Positions 1 through 10,240 of a DNA stretch of 64,000 nt are shown here, one piece after another. Origin of the DNA: Arachis hypogaea (lineage: Eukaryota > Streptophyta > Magnoliopsida > Fabales > Fabaceae); the NCBI RefSeq assembly GCF_003086295.3, contig NC_092045.1, positions 27,508,022 to 27,572,021 of the forward strand. The letters run 5' to 3'. Every line of letters begins with the position of its first letter. Position 1 is the first letter of the stretch. The notes under the pieces were generated by a model. That model was not told the origin of the DNA and searched no databases. It saw nothing but the letters and a program-made list of their open reading frames with translations. The position numbers and the translations under genes were made by a program.

Positions 1-1
1 A

Positions 2-256
2 GCACTAAAGCGGCAAATGGCTTCCAGGTATAATTAAAAGGTAGTGCCAAGAGGTTTCGCTGAGAACGATCTCATCTTAATCCGAAATGATATTGGAACA
101 ACTCGACCCAGAGAAGGAAAGCTGGCAGCCAACTGGAAAGGACCCTATCAAGTCAAAGAAGTACTTGAGAAGGGCTACTACAGACTGTCCAAACTCGAGG
201 GACGAGAACTCCCCAGATCATGGCACGCCTGTAACCTAAGAAGGTACTATAGATAG
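2..256 (+). pseudogene. 3' end of Ty3-gypsy (Tat/Ogre-like) pol: integrase C-terminus
   Basis: This is the last ~84 codons of a retrotransposon polyprotein that enters from outside the window. The reading frame from base 2 runs into a stop (TAA, 35-37) and is then open to the natural stop at 254-256. The tail shows the typical plant integrase ending: a 'GDL/NDLILIR' strand, a 'KLAANWKGPYQV' SH3-like stretch, and an 'RSWHACNLRRYYR' end. The early TAA sits where relatives usually have a Gln or Lys codon, so a C-to-T change is likely. No chromodomain follows, which fits Tat/Ogre rather than a chromovirus. The 107-bp repeats, antisense ORF and short LTR downstream belong to the same element. The lineage call is from recognition only. 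Confidence 0.8.
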
Positions 257-677
257 GAAAGGTAAAAGATCTCATCACAAGATGCACTCTTTTTCCTGAA
301 CAGGTTTTTTAATGAGGCATCAAGACTGAGATTTAATCCGACTTAAGGGTACGAAAAACTCCCACATGTATATATTTGCACTTTCTTTGAATCAAATACA
401 TTTCAGATATTCTACAAATTCCCAAGACGCATTAACCTGAAGCATTCATCGTTTGATTATAAAGCAATAGATCGACAGAAAGTGAAGAACAGATTCACTG
501 TACGATCTCGATAGGAATGATCGTCCGACAAAGGTGAAAACGCGATTCACCTAAAGGACGATCAACCAGGACAGAAACCACCATCTACAAATCGGCAAAG
601 ATGAACACAGAATAATGCAAGAAGTTATCGAAAGTGATCCCAAAAAGAACTTGACGAGGTCTTATGGATTGCTACAT
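257..677. other. Non-coding 3' region of the Tat/Ogre-like element
   Basis: No open frame or known motif is visible between the pol stop and the tandem repeats. Its purine-rich, GATCGA-rich composition resembles the repeats that follow, so it is probably the untranslated spacer of the same element. Confidence 0.5.
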
Positions 678-1335
678 AATAACTTAAAAAGACTGGCCGA
701 CACTAAAAAATCAGACCAAGTCAACCCAAGTTATCAGCAAATCCCTGGAAAGAGGTCTGGCCAACCCTATTAAAGAGGAATTGCTATAACTTAGAAGAGA
801 TCGACCTAACGAAGTCGGTCTCCTACAAGACAAGTTATAAAAGTAATCCCTGAAAGAGACCTGACAAAGGTCCAAGAAAGAGGATTACAAAAATAACTTA
901 GAAGAGATCGACCTAACGAAGTCGGTCTCCTACAAGACAAGTTATAAAAGTAATCCCTGAAAGAGACCTGACAAAGGTCCAAGAAAGAGGATTACAAAAA
1001 TAACTTAGAAGAGATCGACCTAACGAAGTCGGTCTCCTACAAAGACAAGTTATAAAAGTAATCCCTGAAAGAGACCTAACAAAGGTCCAAGAAAGAGGAT
1101 TACAAAAATAACTTAGAAGAGATCGACCTAACGAAGTCAGTCTCCTACAAGACAAGTTATAAAAGTAATCCCTGAAAGAGACCTAACAAAGGTCCAAGAA
1201 AGAGGATTACAAAAATAACTTAGAAGAGATCGACCTAACAAAGTCGGTCTCCTACAATACAAGTTATAAAAGTAATCCCTGAAAGAGACCTGACAAAAGT
1301 CCAAGAAAGAGGATTACAAAAATAACTTAGAAGGG
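678..1335. repeat. 107-bp tandem repeat array in the retrotransposon 3' spacer
   Basis: Units beginning TAACTTAGAAGAGATCGACC start near 787, 894, 1001, 1109, 1216 and 1323, giving five near-identical copies of 107-108 bp. A diverged copy lies upstream from about 678 and a partial one at the end. Each unit carries GTCGGTCTCC, AATCCCTGAAAGAGACC and AGAGGATTACAAAAA blocks. Such arrays between pol and the 3' LTR are known from Tat/Ogre elements. The apparent 80-codon minus-strand ORF here only reflects the repeat. Confidence 0.9.
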
Positions 1336-1653
1336 GACTAACACATAGAAATCGGTTATGGGGCGCTAAAATACAAGCAAAAGCAAGAAAACCGAGAAAC
1401 AAGTTGGACCCATACAGTCACGGCCTCAAAGGATCCAAGTTACAAACAATAAGTACAAAAGCAATCCAAAGAGGTCAAGCAGCAAGATCCTAACACTCTC
1501 AGAAACCAGAAGAGATACCATGTTAAAGCGCAATAAAAGCATAGTATAATAAAGCTTCAAGAGGCCACCAAAATCTACCTCAGAAAGCTACTTTTGTTTT
1601 TCAAAGTAAAAGTTGCCAGGCACGCAACTAAAAAGCGTCAGTAGTTAAACAAA

Positions 1654-3622
1654 TCAATAAAACAGTTCAAAAGCCCATAAACCAGGCTGTTTACACAAAT
1701 ACTTAAAAAGAAGATCAGCAAAGATCGGGAGCTTTCCCGGCAGCATCAGTACGAGGAGAGGAGGGCGAGTCTGAATAGGCACAGCATCTACAGTTCCATC
1801 ATCCCGGTTCAGAATCTGACAATCTGGATCAGACATATCTAGAGGAACCGAGGAGGTCGACACCTTGATAGAAGGCACTGGGGGATTTTCATCATCATCA
1901 TCATCCTGGTCATCAGGGACAATCTTACCATCCCTCACAACATTATCCAGGCTGAAGAGACTAAGATCGGCCTCAGGAGCAATAACCCGAACCTGCTCCT
2001 TCAGGTTCTCATAGGCAGCAGTTACACTGCCAACAAGATGACCCTAGAGCTCGGAGTAATCAGCTCGGACGTTCTCCAACTCCTCCTTCAGACGCATTCC
2101 CTCCCGATAAGATGTGACATAGCTATCCTTATGCCTCAGTACCGTGTCTTCAGCCAGCCTCACAGAGGTAGCCAAAGAGAGGGAACTCGCCTTCTCATTC
2201 TCCATATCTTTTTCCAACTTGGCCACCTTCACTTCAAGCTCCTCCTTCAAGCCTTTTATCCGATCAAACTCCCGTTTGGCCTCCTCCATAAAAGCTTTGG
2301 TGGCATGGAGAGGAAGACTTTGAGCAGTTCGATACAGGGCCGCTCCCATGTGTGCCATCTTGTTACTACTTCAAGTTATATAATCAAAATGATGAAGAAG
2401 TGACACGTCATCCATAGGGAGGACACCATAAGGACCGATTTGTTGATCTACAAACTCGACCGCATCAAAATCAGAAGCATCAAGGTTGAAAGGCTCAATT
2501 GTTTTTTGCTTCTTACTAGGAGGAGCACCAGAAGCAGCGGCAGAAGTCTGTGGAGGATCGACCAGACGAACCCGAGGAATAGGGATTGCTTTCCTCGACC
2601 CGGGAGAACCGGCACAGGAGGTTTCACTGGAACCTGAGAAGATCCCTCTCCGGCCACCTTGGCCGAGATGTTTTGAGCAGCAGTTGCCTTCTTTGCCTTT
2701 TTGAAGACCTTCATGGAGTCATTGTTTTTTGACATCTCTGCAAATATAGAATCAGCCATAGTAAAGGGTTACAATCATAAGAAGAGGAAGCAAAACTAAG
2801 AAAACAAGTACAGAAACAAGTCAGACAAGTACCCAAAACAGTCCGAACCAAGGACGGGTCATTCAAAAACTTTTTTGTATCAAGATGGGGTGGTTCCCCC
2901 ATAAATCCTCAAGAACAACAACAAAAGCACGCTCAACCTCGTCAAGCATCTCCCATGTATACCAAGACACTCTCACATCCTTCTGCCACTCTAGAGGGAA
3001 AGAAGGCTCATCATTTTCATAAAAAAAAAGGGCGGGCCCCCTCGACAGCACAAACTCTAAAGAAGTAATTCTTAAAATCCTTAAAGGACTCGTCATACAT
3101 GGCGAAAACTTTATGGCCTTGGGCAGACCTGAAAGAGACCCAAGAAGCTTTCTTTTTGGAAGAACCACCAGGCTTGGCAGAAACAAACATATAAAGGAAA
3201 AGAGTCTGAGAAGGTGTTACGCCTAACTCTTGGCAAAGTAGCTAAAAGATCTTGACAAAACCCCAGGAATTCGGGTGAAGCTGGGATGGGGCAATGTTAC
3301 ACGACCACAACAGGTCGGTCTCGAAAGCAGTAAAAGGAAAAGTAATGTCCAACTGACTGAAGAAATATTCATAGGCATAGAATAAGGGACGCTCTCCCTC
3401 GATGGAGGTAAGAAAATAAACCATTTCATCAGAATCAGGAGCGACAAGCTCATAATCCCTCTCCCAGGCACTATTACCACATATCCTATGACGCTTCCTC
3501 AGCTCTACGCAAAATTCAACATCCACAACAGAGACACACATCAAGACAAGGGAGTCCAGCCAATCGGACATCCCCTCGGGAACTCTGGAAGACATCTCTA
3601 CAATGTTATTGCGAGAAGACAT
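1654..3622 (-). pseudogene. Antisense ORF of the Tat/Ogre-like element, 'putative gypsy-type transposon' family (decayed)
   Basis: On the minus strand a start at about 3622 (MSSRNNIVEM) opens a frame. Its body resembles the 'putative gypsy type transposon' / Transposase_28 domain (PF04195): blocks such as LTSIEGERPLFYAYEYFF, SQLHPNSWGFVKIF, and, after damage, SFPLEWQKDVRVSWYTWEML. A TAG at 3242-3244 interrupts it. A 9-A run at 3021-3029 shifts the frame by one; eight would keep it open. Further fragments (2448-2759, and 2044-2358 with a charged coiled-coil-like stretch AEEAKREFDRIKGLKEEL-type) extend the ORF to an acidic tail near 1870 and an end at 1654. Reverse-strand ORFs between pol and the 3' LTR are known in Tat elements such as maize Grande. 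Function is unknown and this copy cannot encode a full protein. Confidence 0.65.
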
Positions 3623-3829
3623 GAGGCCAACTAATCCTACAATAAGAAAAGAAGATGGGATTATTAAAAACATCTCGGACGAAGGACAAAACAACTCGAT
3701 TAATACGATACAGGTGAACAAACAGAAAAGGAAAACCCCAAGACTCAAACCAAAGTCCTGGGGCATCCTTTGGAGGCAGTAACAAAGCAAGGTTTTCAAG
3801 AAAAATCTGCAGCTCGCATCCCAGCATCT

Positions 3830-4764
3830 CTCAAATAAGAAAAGAAAACTTCAAACAAACAAAGAATTTCGAAAAAGGAAAGTAGAAACACAAAAATCAT
3901 CAAAGCCACTATCTTTCTACAGTCTACCAGCAAAGAGCATTGTCAACAAACACCAAGCAGAAAATCGTCAAAAACACAACCTTTTGCAGACTCAAGCAAA
4001 AACCCTAAAAAGTATCAAGAGGAAGTCAAGAAAATGCACTCCAAGCAAAAAGCAAACTATAGGTATCATTATCTCCCACAAAGGTACAGCAACAAGGATC
4101 TTTTGAAATTAAGGAGCAAGAAGACAGTTTTTCCAAAAATAACAGCCAGAAGCAACAATAGAACATGCAAACCCCTGGAAAACCACAAAGAAGAAACACC
4201 AGGAATACGCGAAGAAGAAAAAACACATTACAGCGACAAGAAAACACAAGATCATAAGAAAGGTTCAAACTTTTTCAACATTCAAGCAAATATCAACAAT
4301 TTACCAGAGAATTAAAGACAAAGCAAAATGAAAAGAAAATGGAACCAATCTAGAAAAAAACAGGAAGCTTCAGAAAAGTTGGAGATGGAGAGACGGAATC
4401 ACCGATCACTGAACGACGCCGCAACGCAAGAAAAGCAAAAATGTGGGCGAAAGACAGAGGGCGAGAGAACGAAGGGAGAAGTTACGAAGAGGAGCGAAGA
4501 AGGGAAACCGTTTTCTGATCGCAAATTCAAAATAAAAGGCCACAAGGAAAAACGAGGCAATTAATACCAATTAATGAAGGTATTAAACCCTCGCACGTTC
4601 CCAAAGCGTTGATATAAAAGCACGCGCTTTTAGAGAAAAACGTTCCAGCTTCAAAAAGCTTCTACAAAGGAATCGACAAAATGCTTGAGTTCAGCTTTAC
4701 TAGAGAAGCATCGAAGTCAAGGACTCGACCTCAAAAAAAGAAGACCGAGCTCAAGCAGGGGCAC
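3830..4764 (+). other. Purine-rich 3' leader up to the Tat LTR, no gene
   Basis: A-rich, purine-biased sequence with two chance ORFs (4034-4315, 4328-4564) that show only Lys/Glu-rich low complexity. It ends in a purine-rich stretch (AAAAAAGAAGACCGAGC, then AAGCAGGGGCAC) directly before the LTR start and is a plausible polypurine tract region. Confidence 0.5.
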
Positions 4765-4839
4765 TGTTCATACCCGGGGTCAAGCTGTCCGAGCCGAGAT
4801 GTTCAGTAGCAAAGCGACCGACCTCTTTAGGTTATATTC
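4765..4839 (+). mobile_element. Left part of the Tat/Ogre-like 3' LTR, interrupted by Athila DNA
   Basis: The LTR begins TGTTCATACCCGGGG right after the purine tract and runs 75 bp before an Athila LTR (TGATAAACC) cuts in. The remainder reappears at about 10025-10214, so the whole LTR would be only about 265 bp. Start TGTT and end AACA are mirror images, as expected of LTR ends. Confidence 0.65.
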
Positions 4840-6318
4840 TGATAAACCACTATTTTATAGTTTATATTGTGTTTAATTGTGTGGTTTTGTCGTGATCCTT
4901 ACCCACTTATTCATCAATTTAGCATGCATTTAGATTTCCTTCCTGAATTTATTACATGTTTGAAAATTGCTTCCCAGAGACTTTAATTATTTAATTTTAA
5001 TTCTCCTTTATTCCATTCGATGCCGTAATCTGTGTGTCAAGCGTTTCAGGCTTTATAGGGCATGAATGAGACGGAGATTAGAGAGGAAGCTAGCAAAAAT
5101 GGAAGGAACACAAGAGTTTGAGGAGATAACCAGCGAAAAGTGACGCGGTCGCATGGCTCACGCGATCGCGCGAAGGAGCGCAAATCGCAGTGACACGGCC
5201 GCATGGCTTGCGCGGCCGCGCGGATTGGGAAGCACAAGCAACGCGGTAGCGTGGACGACGCGAATGCGTGAAGAGGAAAAGCGCCAGCGATGCGTCTGCA
5301 TGGTCGACGCGATCGCGTGACATGCGCGATCTGCATAAACTACAGAATCTGAAACCAGCGATTTTGGACCCTATTTCAGTCCAGTTTTCGGCCTGGAATA
5401 GCATACCAGAGTCAGAGAATATGCAGAAACAACAGAGAAAACATTCATTAAGTAGTTTAGATCTAGTTTTGACTCTCTTAGGTTTTTTTTCTCTCTAGTT
5501 TTAAGAATTTTAATTTTCAATTGATCTTAGCATTGGAACATTGAGAAGAGTTATTTTCCTTATCAAGACTTCATCACTCTAGTTTGTTCTCTTAACTTGG
5601 TTTTATTCTTCCATGTTCTTTGTTATGTTCAATTTTGTCATTCAGATATTTTTATGATTAATTAATGCAAGGATTATTTCTTTTTAATTTAAATTCCATT
5701 CCAATAATCATGTCTTCTTTTAATTCCCTTTCATGTGCCATGGATTCTTTATTTACAATGCGTGAGTAGTTTCATTACTTGATGGGGAGTTGATTAAAAG
5801 GAACTCTTGAGTTGGAAGGATTGAAAGAAAAATTTGTAATTGGGTTGAATGTTGGATTGCTATCCTGTCACCGACGCCAATCCCTTTGAACTAAGTGGGT
5901 TGCAACTTGTGAACAGATCTGGCATTTCCACTTGTTTGACTTTCTCTTACCTAGTAAGGGATAACCAAACAGAACAACTATTAATTATAAATTAATCTTA
6001 CAATCACACCATCAATGATAGAGATTCTAACCAATCAATTTCCAGTCAAGGCCTCTTATTTTTATTATTTAAAATTCCTCAATTTAAATCCCAATTTACT
6101 TAGCTCAACTCTTTTTGGAATATCTGATTAATAAAACAGCACATTTTTCTGCAACTCGTCGGGGGACGACTTGGGACTTAAAACTCCCAGTAATTTTAAT
6201 TTAAACTTTCAGTGACATATTTCTAAATTGATAGGCAGATTTTCGGTGAGTTAAGAACTATACTTGCAACGTAACCATTTTAATAAATTTTTAATTCACC
6301 AGCTTCTGCACTCCATCA
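4840..6318 (+). mobile_element. Athila-type LTR 1 (TGATAAACC...CTCCATCA)
   Basis: A ~1.48-kb LTR-like unit starting TGATAAACCACTATTTTATAG and ending near CTCCATCA. It shares its order of landmarks with the LTRs at 8594, 10241(-), 13698(-) and 15507(-): an ACCCACTTATTCAT block near the start, a CG-rich tract (5125-5325), a polypyrimidine CTCTCTTAGG block, and a late 'GACGAC-TTGGG' block. It is clearly diverged from LTR 2, so the two were not identical at a recent insertion. TATTC lies just left (4835-4839). The right end is set by alignment to the other LTRs and may be off by a few bases. Confidence 0.7.
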
Positions 6319-6588
6319 ATTTTTTCTCACGTACATGTTGAAGCTTCCATGTAAATGAGACCATTATCATTTGGCATTACCCAACCCATATTTCATTTAT
6401 TTTCTATCTTTATTTTTGGGTTACTTTTCTTTCCTTTTTTCTTTCAGGATGGCCACCAGGAAGGGAACGAAAAGAAGTTTACATGGGGAGACAGACAAGT
6501 CCATCTGCAAAATCTTGAAGAAAAGCATCAGTTGGAACAACCCATCCACCTGCACATCTCAGCATGCACCGAGAACGGTGCAATTTTT

Positions 6589-6601
6589 AAGTGTGGGGAG
6601 G
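6589..6601 (+). other. Second copy of the polypurine tract (AAGTGTGGGGAGG)
   Basis: An exact match to the 13-base tract that precedes LTR 2 at 8580-8592, here followed by TCGATACCGATC instead of an LTR. It could be an internal purine tract or the scar of an older LTR junction. Confidence 0.55.
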
Positions 6602-7317
6602 TCGATACCGATCTCCAGGGTTAGTTACTTCTTGACTCAACACCAATATTTTATTTTATTTGTTTGTTCATTGTTGCATTTGCATGTTTATTTGTTTTTT
6701 GTGCATATTTTACCACTTGGTTAAAGTAATATTTTCTTTTTCAAGAAACCTTTTAGAAAATTTCACTAATTTGAATAAAATTTAATGTTACACTTGTTTG
6801 AAGAGATATTATACTGGAACATGGTTTAGAACTCGAACACACAAAACCTGTGAGATTTTTGAGCCTATTTGAATTGGTTGCATTTTATCAACCAAAAATT
6901 TTGTTTTAGTGTGTATTTTTCTCTCTAAAATTGTGATCTTTGTCTTGCTTAATTCTATATTTCCATAATTTGATGTATGCATGCACTTATATGATTGAGG
7001 CCTTTGTTTCACTGAGCTTACATACCCATATGGCCTTAACCCTTCATTATCCCTTGCAAACCAATTTTGAGCCTATTTTACCCCTTTGTTCTTTATTTTA
7101 GCACATCATTAACTCTAAGCAAAAAAATAGTAATGTCCTTAATTTGAATCCTTGGTTAGCTTAGACTAGTGAGAATGCTTATGAATTAAGTGTGGGGAAA
7201 AGTGGGTTTGGAAATATCTGGTTTGAGAATTGAGTATGTTAGAATTTTCTGAAAATGTGAAAGAAATGTTTAGGACATGTTCATGCATTCAATAAATTAA
7301 TCATATGCATTGAGAAA

Positions 7318-7322
<5 letters not shown>

Positions 7323-7360
<38 letters not shown>
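7323..7360. repeat. (AT)n microsatellite
   Basis: About 19 uninterrupted AT units inside the Athila internal region. Confidence 0.98.
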
Positions 7361-7362
<2 letters not shown>

Positions 7363-7677
7363 AGAAAAAAAGAGCAAATAATAAAAAGGGGACAAAATGC
7401 CCCAAAGTAAGTGGTGAAAGCAATGCATATGAGTTGTACTTGAAATTAGAATGTATGAATATGTGGAAAACATAGTTAATGGACAGTTAGGTTTGTATTG
7501 TGATTACATGGATTGTCTAAAGTTAGGTGGAAAGTTTAAGTTAATTAAGGATTCAGATTTTAGTCCACTTGACCAAATACAATCCTACCTTGACCCTAAC
7601 CCCATTACAACCCTTAAAAGACCTCTTGATTTGTGTATCTGTGCATTAAACTTATGTTGATTGTTAGATAAAGAGCA

Positions 7678-7802
7678 AGCCTTAGAAAGCAAGGTTAGTA
7701 GAGAATTGAGAGATCGAACCTTAAACACCTGAGTGATTAGAGTGTATACACTACCAGTAAAGGTTCGATGCTCAATTCCTTGTTCCCTGCTTTCATAAGC
7801 TA
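7678..7802. repeat. Long imperfect hairpin (about 42-nt arms, 37-nt loop)
   Basis: The left arm (7678-7722) and right arm (7760-7802) are mutually complementary over about 42 positions. Perfect blocks are ATCGAACCTT/AAGGTTCGAT, GAATTGAG/CTCAATTC and GAAAGC/GCTTTC, with small bulges between. The loop is 7723-7759. The size and arm length resemble a plant small-RNA precursor. The right arm contains GGTTCGATGCTC, similar to a Pol III B box, and TGAGTGATTAGAGTG in the loop loosely resembles an A box. There is no proof of transcription. Confidence 0.7.
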
Positions 7803-8040
7803 TTTTCTTCTTACAAGTCTATTTGTTGTCACGGCCTTGGACACACTCCAACACTGCCGTGCCGGCACTCAGACTTACTCAACCTCTTGAGCTAAGACCA
7901 AGTCAACCTAACCCTCAATACTTAGCAAGAAAGCTAAGAACACAAGAGAACACAAGAAAAAGGAAGCTTGGTGGAAAGAACACTTTAGTACTCAAGTGTG
8001 GTTACAAATGATTCACACCCTCACACTAACTCTTACCTCC

Positions 8041-8048
8041 TATTTATA
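8041..8048 (-). promoter_or_regulatory. TATA box of the 548-bp LTR-like element
   Basis: The minus strand reads TATAAATA within GGCTATAAATAGGAGG, a near-consensus plant TATA box. It lies about 160 bp downstream of the heat-shock-element array on the same strand. Confidence 0.6.
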
Positions 8049-8207
8049 GCCATCCACCTCCTCAATGGATGGTTAGGATTAAATCTAATCAATGGTCTAG
8101 ATTAATCATCTAGAACCTTCTTTATAAATATCTATCCTACCACTACTTTCTAAATACTTCTAGATTATTCCATACAACTCTTCATACTTTTATATCAATC
8201 CACACTC

Positions 8208-8310
8208 TTCTAGAATATTCTATGATCTTCTAGAGTCTTCTAGAACCTTCTAGGGTATTCCAGGAATTTCTAGGACATTCTAGAACGTTCCAGAACCATC
8301 TAGAGTATTC
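8208..8310. promoter_or_regulatory. Periodic heat-shock-element (HSF site) array
   Basis: TTC recurs at an exact 10-bp interval, ending at 8210, 8220, 8230, 8240, 8250, 8260, 8270, 8280, 8290 and 8310 (ATC at 8300). GAA or near-GAA fills the alternate 5-bp positions. This gives contiguous alternating nTTCn/nGAAn pentamers with TTCTAGAA as the commonest core, the textbook heat-shock-factor site. Isolated units continue at 8108-8120 and 8158-8170. Binding is inferred from the motif only. Confidence 0.75.
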
Positions 8311-8579
8311 TCAAACACTCCAAAAAACTATACAAACACTGTTAAATCTAACCTTCTAAAAATTTACCGTGACATTGTGCTTCATTTTTTATGATTTGAA
8401 TTAGTGAAATCCAGTTCATATTTGTTCTTGAAAGATTTGTTTATTTTTAATCAAGTAGGTAGAAACATTTTGCATGTAGTTGCATTTATATAAGATAGGT
8501 TGCATTTCATACATTCTATCATTCCTCTTCATTCCTTTATAGCTTCTCTTGAGTTTAGCATGAGGACATGCTAATGTTT

Positions 8580-8592
8580 AAGTGTGGGGAGG
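8580..8592 (+). other. Polypurine tract (AAGTGTGGGGAGG) before LTR 2
   Basis: A purine-rich tract ending two bases before TGATAAACCC, the usual plus-strand priming site of Athila elements. It shows that LTR 2 is a 3' LTR and that the upstream sequence is its internal region. Confidence 0.85.
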
Positions 8593-8593
8593 T

Positions 8594-10019
8594 TGATAAA
8601 CCCATATTTCATGGTTTATCCTGTGCTCAATTGAGTGGTTTTTATCAACTCTTTACCCACTTATTCATACTATTCGCATGTTTTACATTTGCCTTCCTAA
8701 TTATGTGCTTTGATTGAAAACATGCTTCTTTGATCTTATATTTGCTTATTATTAATCCTCTCTTAATACCATTAGATGCCTTGATATGTGTGTTAAGTGT
8801 TTTCAGATATTATAAGGCAGGAATGGCTCAGAGGATGGAAAGGAAGCATGCAAAAATGGAAGGAATACAATAAGTTGGAGAAATTGCTAAGTTGTCCAGC
8901 CTGACCTCTTCGCACTCAAACGGCTATAACTTTAGCTACAGAGGTCCAAATGACGCGGTTCCAGTTGCGTTGGAAAGCTAACGTCCGGGGCTTCAATTTG
9001 ATATATAATTTGCCATAGCTGCCCCGACGCCAAGCGACGCGAACGTGTGAGTCGCGCGGACGCGTGACCTGGCAAGAACGCAACCCGCGCGGCCGCGTGA
9101 GCCATGCGGCCGCGTCACTTGTCTGCGACCTGTACGGACCAAAAAGCGCTGGAAGTGATTTCTGGGCTATTTCTGACCCAATTTTTGGCCTAGAGAACAC
9201 AGATTAGAGGCTATAAAGTGGGGGAATGCATCCATTCATAACAAGGCTATCATAATTTACTTTTCCATGATTTAGATTTAGTTTTGAGAGAGGTTCTCTC
9301 CTCTCTCTCTTAGGATTAGGATTAGGACTTCTCTTAGTTTTAGGAGTGACTCTCAATCTCAGGTTCTTTATTTTTTTTTAATTTATGAACTCTTTCATGT
9401 TACATATAATTTTCTTAATTAATGTTATTTGAGGTATTTCCATTCATGATTGCTTTCTTTTATTTACATGATTACTGCTTCCCATCTGAAGACATTTTTT
9501 ATTCAGTAAATTTACTATTTTCTTTTTGCCTTTGGTTGAGACATTGGTAACTCTTGAGTTATCAAATTCATTGTTGATTGAAAATTGGAATTAATTTGCC
9601 CACTTAACTTACTTCCATAGTTAGAGATTAATAAGATGGGGGAAGAATCCAATTCTCATCATAATTGATAAGAATAACTAGGATAGGACCTCCAGTTCTT
9701 AATACCTTGCCAAGAGTTTATTTTTATTGCTATTATTTTATTTCCTCTGCTATTTACTATTGTTGCTTTTTATCTCATACTTTAAAAACCCCCCAATTTA
9801 CAATCTCCATAGCCAATAATAAGAACATACCTCCCTGCAATTCCTTGAGAAGACGACCCGAGGTTTAAATACTCGGTTATCAATTTTAAAAGGGGTTTGT
9901 TACTTGTGACAACCAAAACGTTTGTACGAAGGGATTTATGTCGGTTTAGAGACTATATCTACAATGCGACTGTTTTTATGACATTCTTTACTGGCAAAAA
10001 TCCTCTCACCAATAACTCA
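8594..10019 (+). mobile_element. Athila-type LTR 2 (3' LTR)
   Basis: Starts TGATAAACCCATATTTCATGG and contains the shared ACCCACTTATTCAT block, a CG-rich tract (9020-9125), CTCTCTCTTAGG, and a late AAGACGACCCGAGG block. The end is either CACCA at 10011 or ACTCA at 10019. I prefer 10019 because TACTC follows, one base from the TATTC left of LTR 1, and the interrupted Tat LTR then resumes. The minus-strand ORF over the CG-rich tract is a composition artefact. Confidence 0.75.
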
Positions 10020-10024
10020 TACTC

Positions 10025-10214
10025 TGATTCTATTCAATACCTACTTAATACCCTTGCTAACTTAAGCATCGGAGTCCCTTGCAGGTAACCCCCACCCTCC
10101 GGGGACGAAGGATCAGCACTACCACCAAGTCCAACAAGTCGGACACAACCGCTCCAACCAGCACAGAAGACCTCATCCGAGATCGACCTCCAGTTTCAGG
10201 TAACCCTCAGAACA
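10025..10214 (+). mobile_element. Right part of the Tat/Ogre-like LTR
   Basis: Contains the phrase TTAAGCATCGGAGTCCCTTG followed by CAGGTAACCCCC, which recurs in R/U5 of plant Tat-type LTRs. It ends CCTCAGAACA, matching the TGTT start at 4765. It is the continuation of the LTR split at 4839. Confidence 0.6.
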
Positions 10215-10240
10215 GCAACCGAATCAGGATAAATGATGGT

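Larger units (their letters stand above)
7827..8374 (-). mobile_element. 548-bp solo-LTR-like element with heat-shock-element array
   Basis: The unit is bounded by TGTCACGG (7827-7834) and its exact reverse complement CCGTGACA (8367-8374), i.e. TG...CA ends. It is flanked by TTGT on both sides (7823-7826, 8375-8378), a possible 4-bp target duplication. Read on the minus strand it has promoter architecture: a dense TTCnnGAA array (8310 down to 8208), then GCTATAAATAGG (TATA at 8048-8041), then about 200 bp of downstream sequence. That order matches a U3-R-U5 LTR. It could instead be a MITE with short inverted repeats, since no internal coding is present. I do not recognise the family. Confidence 0.6.
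6319..8593 (+). mobile_element. Non-coding 3' internal region of an Athila element
   Basis: The sequence between LTR 1 and LTR 2 ends in the Athila-type polypurine tract directly before LTR 2, so it is the 3' internal part of that element. No RT, RNase H or integrase coding is present. The only open frame of note (6371-6724) begins MATRKGTKRSL and is not recognisable. The region also holds an (AT)n run, a long imperfect hairpin and a nested 548-bp LTR-like insertion. No primer-binding site follows LTR 1, so gag and pol were lost or LTR 1 came from another copy. Confidence 0.6.

Noticed and set aside
913..1155. 80-codon minus-strand ORF with repeated SLGRSLLSYFCNPLSW
   Set aside because: The peptide repeat simply follows the 107-bp tandem DNA repeat; no independent support for a gene.
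5046..5404. Minus-strand ORFs over the CG-rich LTR tract, also seen at 8916, 11356, 14789 and 16634
   Set aside because: Stop-poor composition of CG-rich LTR tracts creates chance ORFs; they differ between LTRs and have no homology to each other in frame.
7700..7780. Possible tRNA gene from A-box/B-box-like words
   Set aside because: No cloverleaf with acceptor, D and anticodon stems can be drawn; the region is a simple long hairpin.
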